Source of the DNA: Petaurus breviceps papuanus
Lineage: Eukaryota; Chordata; Mammalia; Diprotodontia; Petauridae
Length of the DNA: 64,000 nucleotides
Reading direction: 5' to 3'
Assembly: GCA_028583685.1 (NCBI GenBank)
Contig: JAMXIF010000032.1
Location: forward strand, 8,516,756 to 8,580,755
Made by a program: the position numbers and the translations under genes. The notes beneath the pieces were generated by a model. The model ran no database searches, was not told where the DNA came from, and was given only the letters and a program-made list of their open reading frames with translations. Positions 1 to 12,214 of the stretch are shown piece after piece (position 1 is the first letter of the stretch; every line of letters starts with the position of its first letter).

Positions 1-708
1 CTGTCAGTTACCCTCAACCTGGTCTGGCTTCTGCCAAGATGATTTACCAGGGTGTGGCCATTATACATGCTACTGGTAAGAGTTGGGTGATTCAGGTGGA
101 TGCCAAAGATGGATGAATAACCCTAAAAAGGGCTCGGCAAGCCCTCACACTGGAAATGCTAATTCTCTTGAACACCCCATACATCCCATATAAGAAGAGA
201 ATGAATGAGAGTATGAGGGATTTTGTGGAGGGAGTCACAGAAGGTCGGGAGCATATGCAGTTAAGGATACCTATAGAATGGTTGGCCTCTCCATCCATTT
301 CTGTTCAAAAGAGATTGATATCAACAATTATAACAATTATACAAAGAACTGAGTGACTGAAGACTATGTATTCCTCAGACTATGGCATTCAAATGGATGG
401 GTTGAATTATTCTGCCAGTATATTTATCTTGGACAGGAAATGGAAATGGAAAGTAATCTAGGACCCAGAACTGAATAAGACAAAGAGCAGACTAGATTGC
501 ATTTGAAAAATAGCTTAGGACTTTACAGGAATTTAGGTTGTCCCCTCCCACAGAAACCCACCTTTTTAGGACCAGTTTTCCTCTGGTGCTGTGGCTGTGA
601 CTCATGGACCACCATATCTCAGAAGGATCAGAATTACAGCTGGCCTTAAAAACAGTGTAGGCACAGATAGTGGGTAGCACACTGTCGTAGGCTTTTTTGT
701 TTGTTTTT
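1..708. other. Unrecognised sequence
   Basis: I see no family match, splice-bounded exon or simple repeat. Short open frames exist but have no recognisable protein similarity. It ends at the target-site duplication of the L1 insertion that follows. Confidence 0.5.
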
Positions 709-721
709 AAGAAGTGGCATA

Positions 722-1923
722 CAAAGAATTGGAAACTGAGGGGGATGCCCATCAGTTGGAGAATGACTGGACAAGTTGTGGTATATGAATGTCATGGAAT
801 ACTTTTGTACTATAAGAAATGATGAACAGGTGGACTTCAGAAAAAGTTGAAAAGACTTATATGAACTGATGCTAAGTGAAGTGAGCAGAACCAGGAGAAC
901 ATTGTACACAGTAGCAGCCACAGTGTATTATGACTAACTTTGATAGACCTATCTGTCCTTAGCAAAGCAAGGATCCAGGGTCACTCCAAAGGACTCATGA
1001 AGGAAAATGCTGTCCATATCCAGAAAAAGAACTATGGAGTCTGAAGGCAGTTTTCAGATGAAGAAATTAAAGCTATATATAGTAATATGAGAAATTGCTC
1101 AAAATCACTATTGATTAGAGAAATGCAAACCAGAATAACTCTGAGGTACTATATCACACCTATCACATTAGCTAATATGACAAAACAGGAAAATGATAAA
1201 TGCTGGAGAAGATGTGGGAAAATTGGAACACTGATGCATTGTTGGTGGAGTTGTGAACCGATCTAACCATGCTTGAGAGCCATTTGGAATTATTATGCCC
1301 AAAGAGCTATAAAAATGTGCATACGCTTTTACCCAGCAATACTACTTCTATGGCTATATCCCGAAGAAATCATAAAAATAGGAAAAGGACACATTCATAG
1401 CAACTCTTTTTGTGGTGACCAAGAATTAGAAATTGAGGGAATGCCCATAAGTTGGGGAATGACTGAACAAGTTGTGATATTTGAATGTCATGGAATACTA
1501 TCATACTATAGCAGGCAGACTTCAGAAAAACCTGTGAAGACTTATATGAACTGATGCTGAGTGAAGTGCACAGAACCAGGAGAACGTTATACACGGTAAC
1601 AGCCACATTGTGTGATAACTAACTTTTATAGAGTTAGCTCTTCTCAGCAATGCAAGGATCTAAAACAACTCCAAGACTCATGATGGAAAATGCTATCCAC
1701 ATCCAGAAAAAGAGCTATGGAGTCTGAATGCAGATCGAAGCATATTATTTGCTGTCAATTTTTTTGTTTCTTTTTTTTCTCATGGTTTCTCTCATTGGCT
1801 CTAATTCTTTACATATTACATGCCATCTTGAGGTGGGGGGACGGGAGAGACGGAGAGAAAATTTGGAACTCATAGTCTTATGGAAGTGAATGTTTAAAAC
1901 TAAAAATAAATAAATACATAAAA
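722..1923 (+). mobile_element. L1 3' end with internal repetition
   Basis: Positions 722-1044 are L1 3' sequence ('gaatgtcatggaatact', 'gcagaaccaggagaacat'). From 1045 the sequence steps back to the end of ORF2 ('ttgattagagaaatgcaaac', 'attgttggtggagttgtgaa') and then repeats the same 3' region at 1430-1923, ending in an A-rich tail. The whole is flanked by a 13-bp duplication with one mismatch, aagaagtggcata (709-721) and aagaaatggcata (1924-1936). The two 3' regions differ by roughly 10-15%, so the event is old. Confidence 0.8.
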
Positions 1924-2169
1924 AAGAAATGGCATAAAAATATTATCTAGCCTTTGTTTGCTTATAAGAGATAAGGCAGTCATATAATGAGAGCAAGGAT
2001 AACAGATGAACAGTCTGATGTCTCTCTGATGTTTACAGAAAGTTAACAGAAAAATCTAGAATTCAGCCTCCAACATATTGAATAGATCCTCTGTGGACAA
2101 GCTGTAGGACCATACGGACCAGCATCACACAGGATAAAAAGGCAGGCCCAAAGGGTGCACCTACACTAT

Positions 2170-2345
2170 AGGATCATAGGGGCCTTAAAGCTGGGTAGTC
2201 CAGCCCCTTCATTTTACAGATAAAGAAACTAACCAAGGAAGATTAGATGACTTGCCTAAGGTAATGTGATGAGTGACTAGGGCAGAATTTGAACCTGGTT
2301 TGGTTCATTGACTTCTGATCAACCATTCTTTCCACTATTCAACAT
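2170..2345 (-). mobile_element. MIR/THER-type SINE, antisense
   Basis: It shows the reverse-strand CORE-SINE pattern: 'ccccttcattttacagata', then 'acttgcctaaggtaatgtg', then 'gaatttgaacctgg'. It is diverged and no clear target duplication was found. Confidence 0.75.
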
Positions 2346-2649
2346 CAGTGTAAGTCACAGACTCATTGAAGTAATTTAAATTCACAACTTTAAGCAGATG
2401 GATCACAATACTCATGAATTCCTGAACACTAAGGACTTAATCACATAATCTGTCAGTGACTGTTTGCCAGTTATTCATTTTTTTCAATGCTTCTCTAAAA
2501 GCATTTTAATACTTCCCTTAACTGTATGGTGTGAATGTATTAATTATGAATTCAAATTTGACATCTTGGAAACATTTTTAAAAGCCTTAGCTACCCCTTG
2601 GTTTCTTTTCCGTAGGCTGTTCTTTCATGTGTTCATTTACTGAAATCCT

Positions 2650-3310
2650 TAATGCATTAGGTATCACACTAGAAAGCATTTTGGAATTATGCTTAGAAAG
2701 TGACCATCCTTTGATTCAGAGATCCTGCTATTAGACATATACTCCAAGGAGGAGAATGATAAAAAGGAAGACCCCATATATACCAAAATAGTCATAGTGA
2801 TACTCTTTCTAGTAGCAATTGAAGTGATGTCTATTGGAATTGGGAAATAGCTAAGCAGCCTGCGTTGTATGAATGTAATACAATATTACTGTGTTTGAAG
2901 AAATAATGAATCTAAAGAACATAGAAATACACAGGACAACTTATGAATGGATACAGAGGGAAGTTAGCAGAACAAGGAAAATAAAATCACTACTAACAAT
3001 GTAAATTAGGAAGAATAACAGCAAAGGAAAAATAATTGAAAACTGAATGCTGTGAAATTTTAACAACTTGAGCTGAGCTCCAAAGAAGAGGTATGAAAAG
3101 TGAACCACCCTCTATTCTTTGCATGGGTAGGCAGCTATGGACATGGAATACTGAGTTTAATGCCAGACTTGGTGGATTTGTTGGTTAGTTTTTGCAGAAC
3201 TGGCTTTTTTTTTCTTTCTCTATTTTTTTATTATAAGGAATGGCTGTTTGGGAAGGGAAAGGGGAACAATATATACTAGGAAACGGTGACATAAAAAAAA
3301 TTATTTTTTA
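2650..3310 (+). mobile_element. Old L1 3' end
   Basis: A diverged L1 tail: 'gatcctgctattagacatat', 'gaatgtaatacaatattac', 'aagttagcagaacaaggaaa', then a T-rich stretch, 'attataaggaatggct' and a terminal A-rich run near 3290. It belongs to a different, older subfamily than the L1 at 722-1923. Confidence 0.7.
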
Positions 3311-4660
3311 AAAAGGAGGGTAGCACAGATTTTTATAGTTAGGTGCTCTCAGTAGTATATTCTGAGAACCTCTAAGAACAGTCCATCAGATGCTTGGTAG
3401 TATATTCAAGGCCCTGTTTTTAAACCAGCTTTTAAAAAGCCAAGGGTCTGAGGGAGCACACTCAGTTCATTAGCATCATGCTAGCTATTTGCCCTCTTGT
3501 TGGCACTATGAACTTTAGTCTTTCTAGAATATCTGTAAGCTGTCAGCATTATGCCTTCCCTGAGCAAAGTGAGAGAAATAAAATAGACTTATTTAAGGCA
3601 GCCTTGAAAATAACCACTTACCCCAAAGTGAATGGCAGTTTTTATATAGTTGAATGTGAAAATAATCTTGAGATTTCATTTCCTTTAAAAACTTGTGGAC
3701 TTGGAAATGTTTTATACTTATTTGCAAGATAGCTTTTAAAAAAAAAGCTCTTCTTGGCAATTGAAGATCTGTCGATCTTTTTGTTGTTTAATTGGTGTTT
3801 TCCTGATTGGTTTAATTGTGGGGTTAACTTGCTGAGTTTCCTATGAAGGACACATTTCTCATTTGTGTTTATTTTGGTAAATAACCAAGGTTGAATTTTG
3901 CCAAAGCTTTCAGTTTTTCCGGGTCAAGTAGTTCTAGAATGGTAGGTCATGCTACCTTTATGTCATTTCATTACATGGGAAAAGCTTAAAGTGTTCTCTG
4001 GTTCTCCTGAGTACATTTTCCTGTCTTGAAATTGTGCTGTTATCAAATAAATTCTGAGTAGACAATGACCTGTTCTTGTAGTCGTTATATCTGAATTTTA
4101 ACTTCTGGTTGAAACTTTTGTTTTGATCCTTCCTTTTGACAAATGTGACTCTGTATCCCCAAACTCTGTTACTGACTTTTTCTGGTTTGAGGTGGCCCAG
4201 GTAAGACCAGTTAGCGGCACAGCTGGACACAGTTGTTGGAGCTGTCCTGTTCAATCTCTGGAGTTGAGGAAGTGAAGTTGCACTGGTTTTAGACTTAGAT
4301 TTTAAATGTTGTTTTCACATAAATTTTACTTATACAGATTTTTAAGCCAAAACTCTTATAAGCTTTTGTCTGCCAAAAGCCTATTTTTACAACCAAAATT
4401 GACTCAGTGAAATCTTAGCAATATTGGTGATTTGTGTATGCAAGATGCCAGAGAAAAGTTTTACACATCCATACATTTTAGTAAAATGTAAAAAGTTCAA
4501 CTTACTTTAAACTTGAGCTCTAAAAGAATATGGTTACATCTGGATGTCATAGTGAAAAACTTCTATTTCTATTTTCTTTCTCTGCATATTGATTAGCTTA
4601 CTGTGCTAGGAATTTTGCAAGAAAAGCTGAAGTAGGAGATTTTAGTTTTATTTATCAGGG
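3311..4660. other. Unrecognised AT-rich intronic sequence
   Basis: No repeat family or exon was recognised. Short open frames on both strands lack similarity to known proteins. Confidence 0.5.
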
Positions 4661-4669
4661 ATGATAATA

Positions 4670-4906
4670 ATAGCTAAAATGTACATTTCTTTAAGGTTTG
4701 TGAAGTGTTTCATAAATACTATGATATTTTATTCTCATACTAACCTTGGGAGGAAGGTGCTGTTACTATCCCCATTTTACAGATAAGGAAACCAAAGCAG
4801 ACAAAGGTCAAGGAGTCTATCTAGGTTTACGTAGCTCATAAATGTCTGGGTCCAAGCTTGAACTCAGATCTCCCTACTCAAGGTCCCGTTAACTCTGTTC
4901 CTAACA
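4670..4906 (-). mobile_element. MIR, antisense
   Basis: A near full-length antisense MIR: 'tatccccattttacagata', 'aaggaaaccaaagcag', 'gaactcagatctccctac', preceded by the 3' LINE-like part 'gtttcataaatactatgat'. Confidence 0.75.
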
Positions 4907-5144
4907 GTTTTTCTCTGAGTTTCATTCATTTGTTAGCATAATCATGCCTTCCTAATTCCAGCTGGTTATGGGATACTCAATTCAAATCATTGTAGAAAGT
5001 CTGAATCAATGTAATACTTTTATAGACACAGTTTTGTTTAAATTTATAGTGACTTGTTACAAGCTAACCAATATGAATCAATTATAAATATCATAGTAAA
5101 TGTTTATAAGTGAGTGTTTCTTAAATGCGTTTTATAGAATTGAA

Positions 5145-5300
5145 GTTTTTTTTCTCTTTGGAGGACAGTTGGGGTTAAGTGACTTGCCCAAGGTCACACG
5201 GCTAATTTTTTTTTGTGTTAAGTGTCTGAGACTGGATCCGAACCCAGGTCCTCCTGGCTCTAGGGCCGGTGCTCTATTCACTGTGCCACCTAGCCGCCCC
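5145..5300 (-). mobile_element. WSINE-type SINE, antisense
   Basis: It starts with a T run (its A tail on the other strand). It contains 'ggggttaagtgacttgccc' and ends in 'gtgccacctagccgcccc', its 5' end on the minus strand. It is flanked by the perfect 12-bp duplication tatagaattgaa at 5133-5144 and 5301-5312. It forms an inverted pair with the next SINE. Confidence 0.93.
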
Positions 5301-5326
5301 TATAGAATTGAAATTAATAGAGTCTG

Positions 5327-5485
5327 GAGCAGCTAGGTGGCACAGTGAATAGAGCACCGACCCTGGAGTCAGGAGGACCTGAATTCAAATCTGGCCTCAG
5401 ACACTTAACACTTACTAGCTGTTTGACCTTGGGCAAATCATTTAACCCCAGTTGCCCTCACTTCTGCCCTCCAAAAAAAAAAAAA
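5327..5485 (+). mobile_element. WSINE-type SINE
   Basis: It runs from 'gagcagctaggtggcac' through the B-box-like 'gaattcaaatctgg' to an A13 tail. It is flanked by gaaattaatagagtctg (5310-5326) and gaaattaatagtctg (5486-5500), identical apart from a 2-bp deletion. Its upstream duplication overlaps the downstream duplication of the preceding SINE. Confidence 0.93.
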
Positions 5486-5500
5486 GAAATTAATAGTCTG

Positions 5501-6764
5501 AATTAATGTGAGTTGCCCAAATAACTATTGTCCAAAATCACTACAATAACTACCCTTACAAGCTTTCCCCACTTTCTAGGCATTAATATAAACAAAGATG
5601 TTTGCTTTCTCCCTGCAGTATATTAAAAATTCTATTTTTAAAACTTGTTTTCATTATTTTAAAAATAAATGAACAAAAATACAAGAGATTATTGATTATG
5701 TCACTGCATAATCATCGACACAGCATAATCATTGCACCATTTTTTTCAGTACAAAAATTGGTTTATAGCCTTTCATCACGTAATCATGTCGTGGTATAAT
5801 TCTGTTCATCACACCGCTTAAAAGTGAAATGAGCAGTAACATTTTCACCAGTGACATATGGATCTGCATTTATCTCTTGTGCAGTGGGGAGTCACAAACC
5901 TAGAATCCTCAGCATACGTGCATTGTCAATATTCAGTTGTAACATATATTCACAAGTGTTCTGTGCATCCTAATATTGCACCAAAGACTAATAGATGATT
6001 TTTAAGTAATACCAGCACAATTTTTTAAAAACTTCACATAATGGTTGCGTCCCACTTTTTTTTTTTTTTACAAAAATTTGACATAAAATCTGTGACAATT
6101 ATGCTGTGAAATGTGGTACACATTTTATGTGATAACTTTGAAAAAAGCACACTGTGTAAGCAATGACTGGCTTGCAAATAAATGACAGGATTTATAGTAT
6201 TGGAATTAAAATTGTCTCACTAAGATATATTTATATTAATGATAATAGCTTGAATTATAAATTATAACTTGCTAAATTATAAATGTATTATATATTCTGT
6301 TATGTGACATATAATTTATTTTATTGAAATTTATGTGTATTGTAATATACAAATATTATATAAATGTAAATATATTAAATCATAAATTATGAGGCTGCAT
6401 GCTTTCTTCTGTCATCAGAAGCATGTTGTTATTATTATCACTATTGTTAGGTTGTCGTATCATAGATTTAGAATATAAGACAGATATAATTCACCCTATA
6501 AAATGTGTAGCTTTTGTTTAAATTCAGTTATAATTTTCTTTACTAGAAGTCTCTTATATTTATTTTGTAATGTTTGATAAATACTGCTTACATTTATATT
6601 CGTAATATAGTCTTAAATAAGATTGTTAAATATGTTTTGTTCTCAAAAGTATATTTAAATAATTGATTATTGTGTTGATAAACATTCAGAATATGGATGT
6701 GTGTATGTATAGCATGCTATTAATCTTAGTCATAATATTCACTTCTTTCCTATCAGTAAAATTC
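5501..6764. other. Very AT-rich unrecognised sequence
   Basis: Long A/T runs and many TATA-like stretches occur between 6180 and 6680. The part at 5700-6130 has some repeat-like texture, but I cannot name a family. No coding signal was seen. Confidence 0.5.
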
Positions 6765-6900
6765 ATGTAATTCCACACTTACTATGCCCACACCATGTGC
6801 TCAGTGCAGCACTTATGCATTGGGAACATTACAGAAAAAATGGAAAATGTGGTTCTTGCCTTTTGAGGTGCTTAAAATGTAGGCAGTGAAGTCAGGAGGG
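6765..6900 (-). mobile_element. L2 3' end fragment, antisense
   Basis: It has the pattern of an antisense L2 tail: 'cttactatgcccacaccatg', then 'gtggttcttgccttttgagg', then 'gtgcttaaaatgtaggcag'. Confidence 0.55.
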
Positions 6901-7249
6901 GAAACATTCTAAAGCAATGTCTAACAAATTGTGTAACTGTGTACTCCAAACTAGTTACTATTTTGAGAATTAAAATTTTAAAAAGGATTACTTAGGATTA
7001 GGTTTAAAACCCATAGTTTGTTGGAAGTAGGTTAGATTTCTTTAGGTCATGAAGGAAATGTCAGATTCATTAACTTTTATTTATTAGTGCTTTGTACATA
7101 TAATAATATATGTATATAATACTATATAATAACAACAAATGCAGCATTCAAGGTAATAACAACAACATACACAATTTGAAGGGGTTGGAAAATTGCATTT
7201 GGATTGCCCCAAAGTTTGCTGATTAGCCTGACTAGAAAACAAGGGCAAG

Positions 7250-7330
7250 ACATAAAGTTGAATAGGGAAGATAGATGAAATGAAAGAAAGCCTTGAATGC
7301 CAGGCTGTGGAGTTTGACCTTGGTCTGCTT
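7250..7330 (-). mobile_element. L2 internal fragment, antisense
   Basis: The segment 'agccttgaatgccaggctg' with 'tggagtttgaccttgg' resembles the antisense ORF2 tail of L2. It is short and diverged. Confidence 0.4.
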
Positions 7331-7529
7331 GAGTTATGTAAAATTACCTAAAATGGGTCTCTGAAGAATTCTAGTCATCTATACACATAGAACACCTTTG
7401 AAATAAGCCTATAAAATCAAAAAGAAAAGTGGAGTTGCTTTAATTGGAGGTTTTCTTTAGTGACAGTGAATTGCAAAAATCACAAAATTTTTATCTCCAT
7501 ATTCTTTATATTTATATTTCTATATTTAG

Positions 7530-7700
7530 TTAATCAACAAACATTTATCAAGTACTTATTATGTGCCAGACATTATGGTAGGCACTGAGGATGCAGACAA
7601 AAATGAAATAGCCCCTATTCTCAAGGAACTTTCTTTCTCCTGGAAGATAAAACATGTCATGGATAAAAGCATATGCACAAGCAACGCAAAATAGCATGGT
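7530..7700 (-). mobile_element. L2 3' end, antisense
   Basis: 'aacaaacatttatcaagtac', 'ttatgtgccagacattatgg' and 'tctcaaggaactttctttct' follow the order of an antisense L2 terminus. Confidence 0.7.
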
Positions 7701-8464
7701 AGTTTAGGTAAGGAAGGCACTGGAAACCATCTTTGTCATTCCTTTTCAAGACCTTCGCTGGCTCACGAGAGTCTATCTCAAGCAGAAAACTACTTTCTGG
7801 AGCTACCATTCTAGTGAGTTTTATATTCTGTCTTCAAGTTAAGAGCTGCGATAGCCCTGATGCTCCAGAAGGCACTCAGAAGAGATGCAGGGGTGATGGA
7901 GAATGTGTTCACTGTGAGGGGGGATCTTTTATTCTAGTTTCAGTGCTACAGCATGTGTGTGTGTGAAGAACCACGAGAGAGCAAACACAAAATAAAGCGG
8001 ACTGTGAATATTTATGTTTAAAAAACACACAGCAAAAGAGCAATGAGAATGAGGTTGAGTTCTGGAGGGCAAACTAATTATTCACCAGCAAGATAGCATA
8101 AAGTATTACACAAGATTTCGGGTGAAAGAAAGGAGTTACAAAGAGTATAAATTTATCAGAAGTAAATTAAGTAAATGTGCCAAAGCATATTGACTGACCT
8201 AAGGGCTTTACAACAGGCAGTTGTAATATTCAAATATTTTCTAGGAAATCTCCAGTTTCCCATTTTGGCTCTTTACTAAATTAGGCAACTTGTTTATAGT
8301 GCTTTTGAAAGGAAATTATGCAATATATTATGCAAATTCAGAATTCCTGAGAGCAAAATCTGAAGTTATGTTGCCACTATGTATCGTGGAGATGTGAGCC
8401 ATTTGTAGTTCTTAGTAAACAGATTCTGTATTATTTTATTAAATGGTTATGAGTTAATTTCTGT
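7701..8464. other. Unrecognised sequence
   Basis: No repeat family was assigned. The open frame at 7733-7966 has no splice context or recognisable similarity. A further MIR-like scrap ('agggctatacaaacac') follows at about 8465-8530. Confidence 0.4.
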
Positions 8465-9165
8465 AAATCAAATGAGATGACATGTAGTGTTTTGCAGACC
8501 TTAAAGGGCTATACAAACACTTATTCTAACTCTAAAGTCTATGTTCCTTTGTATTTAAAAACCCTCCTCATGGTTGTGTCAGAGATGTAATGATGTAGAA
8601 AGGGGGCCCATGTTTCAGGGATCACTGTATTTGTAATTATACATATGATTGCAGAAGAGCAGGATGACTTTAGTATGGCTTTTGAGAATCAGTCTTTACA
8701 GGCCTTCAGAGTTGGAAGGTTTCTCCCAGGAGACCATCTAGTTCCCTCTGCCCACCTGTGACACACTTAGCAGACAGTGGTCCAGTGAGGGGGAGCCTCT
8801 GCGTGCCAAGGCAGCCTCTTATGCTTGTAGATAGCTCTGATCAGCATCAGTTCAGCTTTTCCTCTTTGCACCATCGACTGAACTTTGTGCTTTGGCAGAA
8901 TAAAGAAGGGCTGACATCTCTCATTTAGCAAAGACCACTCTCTTCCTCTCCTCAAGTCTTTTCTTCTCCAGGCTAAATCTGTCTAGTTCCTTCCATTGGT
9001 CCGCATATAGAATAAGCTGGAGGTGCTTCCTCTCGGCTGCCCTCCTGGATTGATCCAGCTTGGCCGCTCTTAGAATGCAGCACCCCAAACTGCACGGAGC
9101 GTCTTCTCACTATGTTGTGGAGCATCACTGTCACCTCTCTAGTTTTGGACACTGTACCTTTCTTT

Positions 9166-9334
9166 CTTTTTTTTTTTTTTTTGCCTTATGGAGGGCAATT
9201 GGGGTTAAGTAACTTGCTCAAGGTTACACAGCTAGTTTTTGTGTGTGTGTGTTAAGTATCTGAGGCCGGAACCAAACTCAGGTCCTCCTGACTCCAGGGC
9301 CAGCACTTCACTCACTGTGCCACCTGGCCGCCCC
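9166..9334 (-). mobile_element. WSINE-type SINE, antisense
   Basis: A T run, 'ggggttaagtaacttgctc', an internal TG run (9240-9251) and the 5' end 'cacctggccgcccc' mark it. It is flanked by cactgtaccttt at 9150-9161 and 9336-9347. The internal TG run marks the 'cacccacacacaca' subfamily. Confidence 0.9.
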
Positions 9335-9348
9335 TCACTGTACCTTTT

Positions 9349-9502
9349 TTTTTTTTTCAAAGCAATTGGGATTAAGTAACTTGCTCAAGGTTACATGGCC
9401 AGGTGTTTCTGGGTGGGTGCTAGGTGTCTGAGCCCAGATTTGATCCCAGGTCATCCCGACTCAGGGGCCAGCGCTCTTACTCACTGAGCCACCTGGCCAC
9501 CC
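9349..9502 (-). mobile_element. WSINE-type SINE, antisense, second subfamily
   Basis: Antisense SINE with 'gggattaagtaacttgctc', 'tttctgggtgggtgct', 'gagcccagatttgatccc' and 'gccacctggccacc'. It matches the subfamily that has 'cccgggctcagacact' in sense. The same 12-mer target lies on both sides, as cactgtaccttt (9336-9347) and cactgcaccttt (9503-9514). Confidence 0.9.
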
Positions 9503-9545
9503 CACTGCACCTTTCTTAATGAAACTTAAGATTGCAGTCATTTTC

Positions 9546-9719
9546 AGGGTGGGTAGGTGGTACAGTGAATAGAGCACCAGGCCTGAAGTCAAGAGGACCT
9601 GAGTTCAAATCCCACCTCAGACACTTAACACTTATTAGCTGTGTGACCCTGGGCAAGTCACTTAACTCCAATTGCCCTGCCTTCTCCCCTCCAAAAAGCA
9701 AAAAAAAAAAAAAAAAAAG
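9546..9719 (+). mobile_element. WSINE-type SINE
   Basis: Sense SINE running from 'agggtgggtaggtggtac' through 'gagttcaaatcccacctc' to an 18-base A tail. The flanking duplication is ttgcagtcattttc (9532-9545) and ttgcattcattttc (9720-9733), one mismatch. Confidence 0.93.
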
Positions 9720-10025
9720 TTGCATTCATTTTCTTGGCTTTCATGTGGCACTGTTGATTCTTACCAAATTTGCAGTCTATTAAAACCCTCAGATCTTTTT
9801 CAAATGAGCTGCTATCTATTCCTGTTACTTGTACTTAAAAAACAGACTTTTTGAACCCAAGACTTTACATTGGTACTATATAATCCTGACTTTGTCAGCC
9901 AGTATGTTAACTGATGCTGTCAGCTTTGTGCTATCTGCAGATGAGATAGACACGTATATGTCTTTATCCATGTTTTGATAAAAGTTTTGAAGCGCAAGGC
10001 CAATGCCAGAACTCAGGGTGTTGCT

Positions 10026-10984
10026 CTAATAAAACATACAGTTCTTGTAGAATTAACCTCCTCAAAGTCTGCAAAGTTAATTAATGACAGAAAGATTAGC
10101 AAGAATGATGAATAACTCATGTTTAAAAAAGAACTGGGCCCTGGTAGCTGCTGGTGGGGAAGAGATGAGTGAGAGCTATGGAATATTGGGGAGCATCATA
10201 GCACTAGAAGAATTTCTTTGTGTAGGGTGGATTGGAGAAAGAAGTAGATGAATAGAAAGTCAGTAGCCAGCTGCCCGGAATTGAATGCACTAGTTAAGTC
10301 TGCCAGCAGAGCAGTGGACTAGCAAGATAATGCCAGCCCTTTTTGAGATATTATAAACAAATACAGGATGTATTACAGACTGCTTAATTGTCATCATCCT
10401 TTGCAGATTTCACATACCTTCTGGAAGGAAAAGACAACTTTTCCCCTTCTTTTTATTTGAGTACTCGGTTGTGTCATAGAACAAAAGGTGATAATTCCAT
10501 TTTTGTTCCATATTTGGTCATTGAAATATTATGATTTACAGAACCATCTTAGCGTGCTGGGAAAATGAACACATTAAGACATTCTTCAAAGAAGACAAAG
10601 TAATTGATTATTACTTGCAACAAATGATGCATAAGCTTTTGCCGGGTTAATGGAGAAATAGTTACTTAATTTTCTTCAAAGGATTGACTGACTGTCAGCA
10701 AAATTGATTCTGCAAAGTCCTTTACACCCTAACTGTGAAAGATCAGATAGTTACTGCTGTAGCTGAGAGTTTTAAGGACAGTGTAGTATAGTGAAAACCT
10801 TAAGAGGGAGGGGAGGAGGGAGCCCTCTCTTCTAGCTTTGGCTATGAAATGTGAAGTGCCATAAATGTAAGCCATTCTGTACCCAAGTAGGAAATTATAT
10901 TCATCTTACATCCTAGTTATAACGTGACACTGAGATGCTTCTTCTACAAAACTGCTTTCCTTCATTGGGAACATTTGCATCATC
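10026..10984. other. Unrecognised intronic sequence
   Basis: No repeat or exon was recognised. Base composition is ordinary for this window. Confidence 0.5.
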
Positions 10985-11560
10985 ACTGAGTTAGTTAACA
11001 AGTATTGATTAAGCATGTCCTATGTGCCAGGCACTGTGCTAAGTACTGGGGATGCTAGAGACTGAAAGGAAGTCAGTATCCTCACAGAGCCCACGTTCTA
11101 ACTAGGTATATACCAGCCATATATGGAAGGTATGGAAGGAAAAGGGAAGGGAAGGTATTGTCAATGGGTGATAACCAGAATGGCCTCTTGCAGAAGATAG
11201 GATTTCAGCTGAGCCTTGAAGGAAGCCAGGAACACTAAGAGGCAACACTGAGGCAGGGAGAGCCTTCAAGGCATGGGGGGAAACTGGGGCAAAAGCACAG
11301 ACATGAGAGATTCGGTGTCTTGTGGAAAAGAACATTTGATAAGACAGATGAGCTATTTGGAAGGAATTAAAGTGTTAGAAGGTAGGAAGGGGCCAAGTTG
11401 TGAAAGGCACAACTCTAAATGACAGGGGACTTTATATTTTATCCTGGAGATAATAGGGAATCACTGGAACATATAGGGGTGGGGAGTGACACAGTCAGAC
11501 CTGTGCTTCAAGAAAATCACTTTGGCCACTGAGTGCATGATGCTCTGGAGCAGATCATCA
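10985..11560 (-). mobile_element. L2 3' region, antisense
   Basis: Antisense L2 tail in order: 'atgtgccaggcactgtgcta', 'agagcccacgttctaact', 'tgagccttgaaggaagcca', 'gcaaaagcacagacatgaga', 'agtgacacagtcagacctg', 'aatcactttggccactg'. These correspond in sense to the ORF2 C-terminus and 3' UTR. Confidence 0.85.
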
Positions 11561-12214
11561 CGAAGGATCTCTTTTCTCATCCCAATTGCACCCTAACAGA
11601 AGGCAGGGCACTTCCTGAGGAAATGCGGCAGCATTGACTTCTACCTGATGACAGGTGCTGCTTTCACTTGATAGAGCGGTGACATCTGGGTGATGGGTGA
11701 CTTTCTCACAATGCACTGACTTGCACAGTTGTTTTTATGACCTAGCCATAAGCCCGATGCTCCATAAGTGTATTTTATATAAGTGCCCATTATTGGTTTG
11801 ATTAAAGGCTTCTTCCTGTATTAGACATTTGCATGCCCGAGGTTTGTTCAATGAGGAGCTTTCCAGGCTGTGGTTGCTTACCTTCCCTGGTGTAAAGCTC
11901 AAAGCTTTATTCGGTGTCACAGCCAAAATATCTTTTTATTGGTTAAAATTTCTCTAGCATAGAATGTCTTACAAATCTTGACAGTGCTATCTTCCAAACT
12001 CATAATTTCAAAAAATGTCACTACGTTAAATAGTTCCTGTAAAAAAATAAATTTCGTACAAGAACAATGCCAAAAGTGGAGCTAGTAAGATGGATGTAGG
12101 TCATGGTGGTTCAAGCTCTAAATAAGAAAATACTGTTTGATTTGCTTCAATAACTGATACTGAGATACCTGTTTTTATTGTTGTTACTAAGAGCAGCAAC
12201 AATCATCAATAACT

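Larger units (their letters stand above)
8695..10025 (-). mobile_element. L3 (CR1-clade) LINE, antisense, hit by three SINEs
   Basis: On the + strand it reads as the reverse complement of L3/CR1: 'ctcttcctctcctcaagtct', 'ttctccaggctaaatctg', 'ctgccctcctggattga', 'cctcagatctttttcaaatg', 'ttgtgctatctgcagatgag'. These come in the expected order but are broken by SINEs at 9166-9334, 9349-9502 and 9546-9719. The element is old and 5'-truncated. Confidence 0.8.

Noticed and set aside
1-360. Possible coding exon or viral remnant at the window start
   Set aside because: The frame at 156-356 has no recognised similarity and no matching splice sites. I could not assign any family.
8767-8955. 62-residue minus-strand frame
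   Set aside because: It lies within the antisense L3/CR1 remnant and is read in that element's own sense direction.
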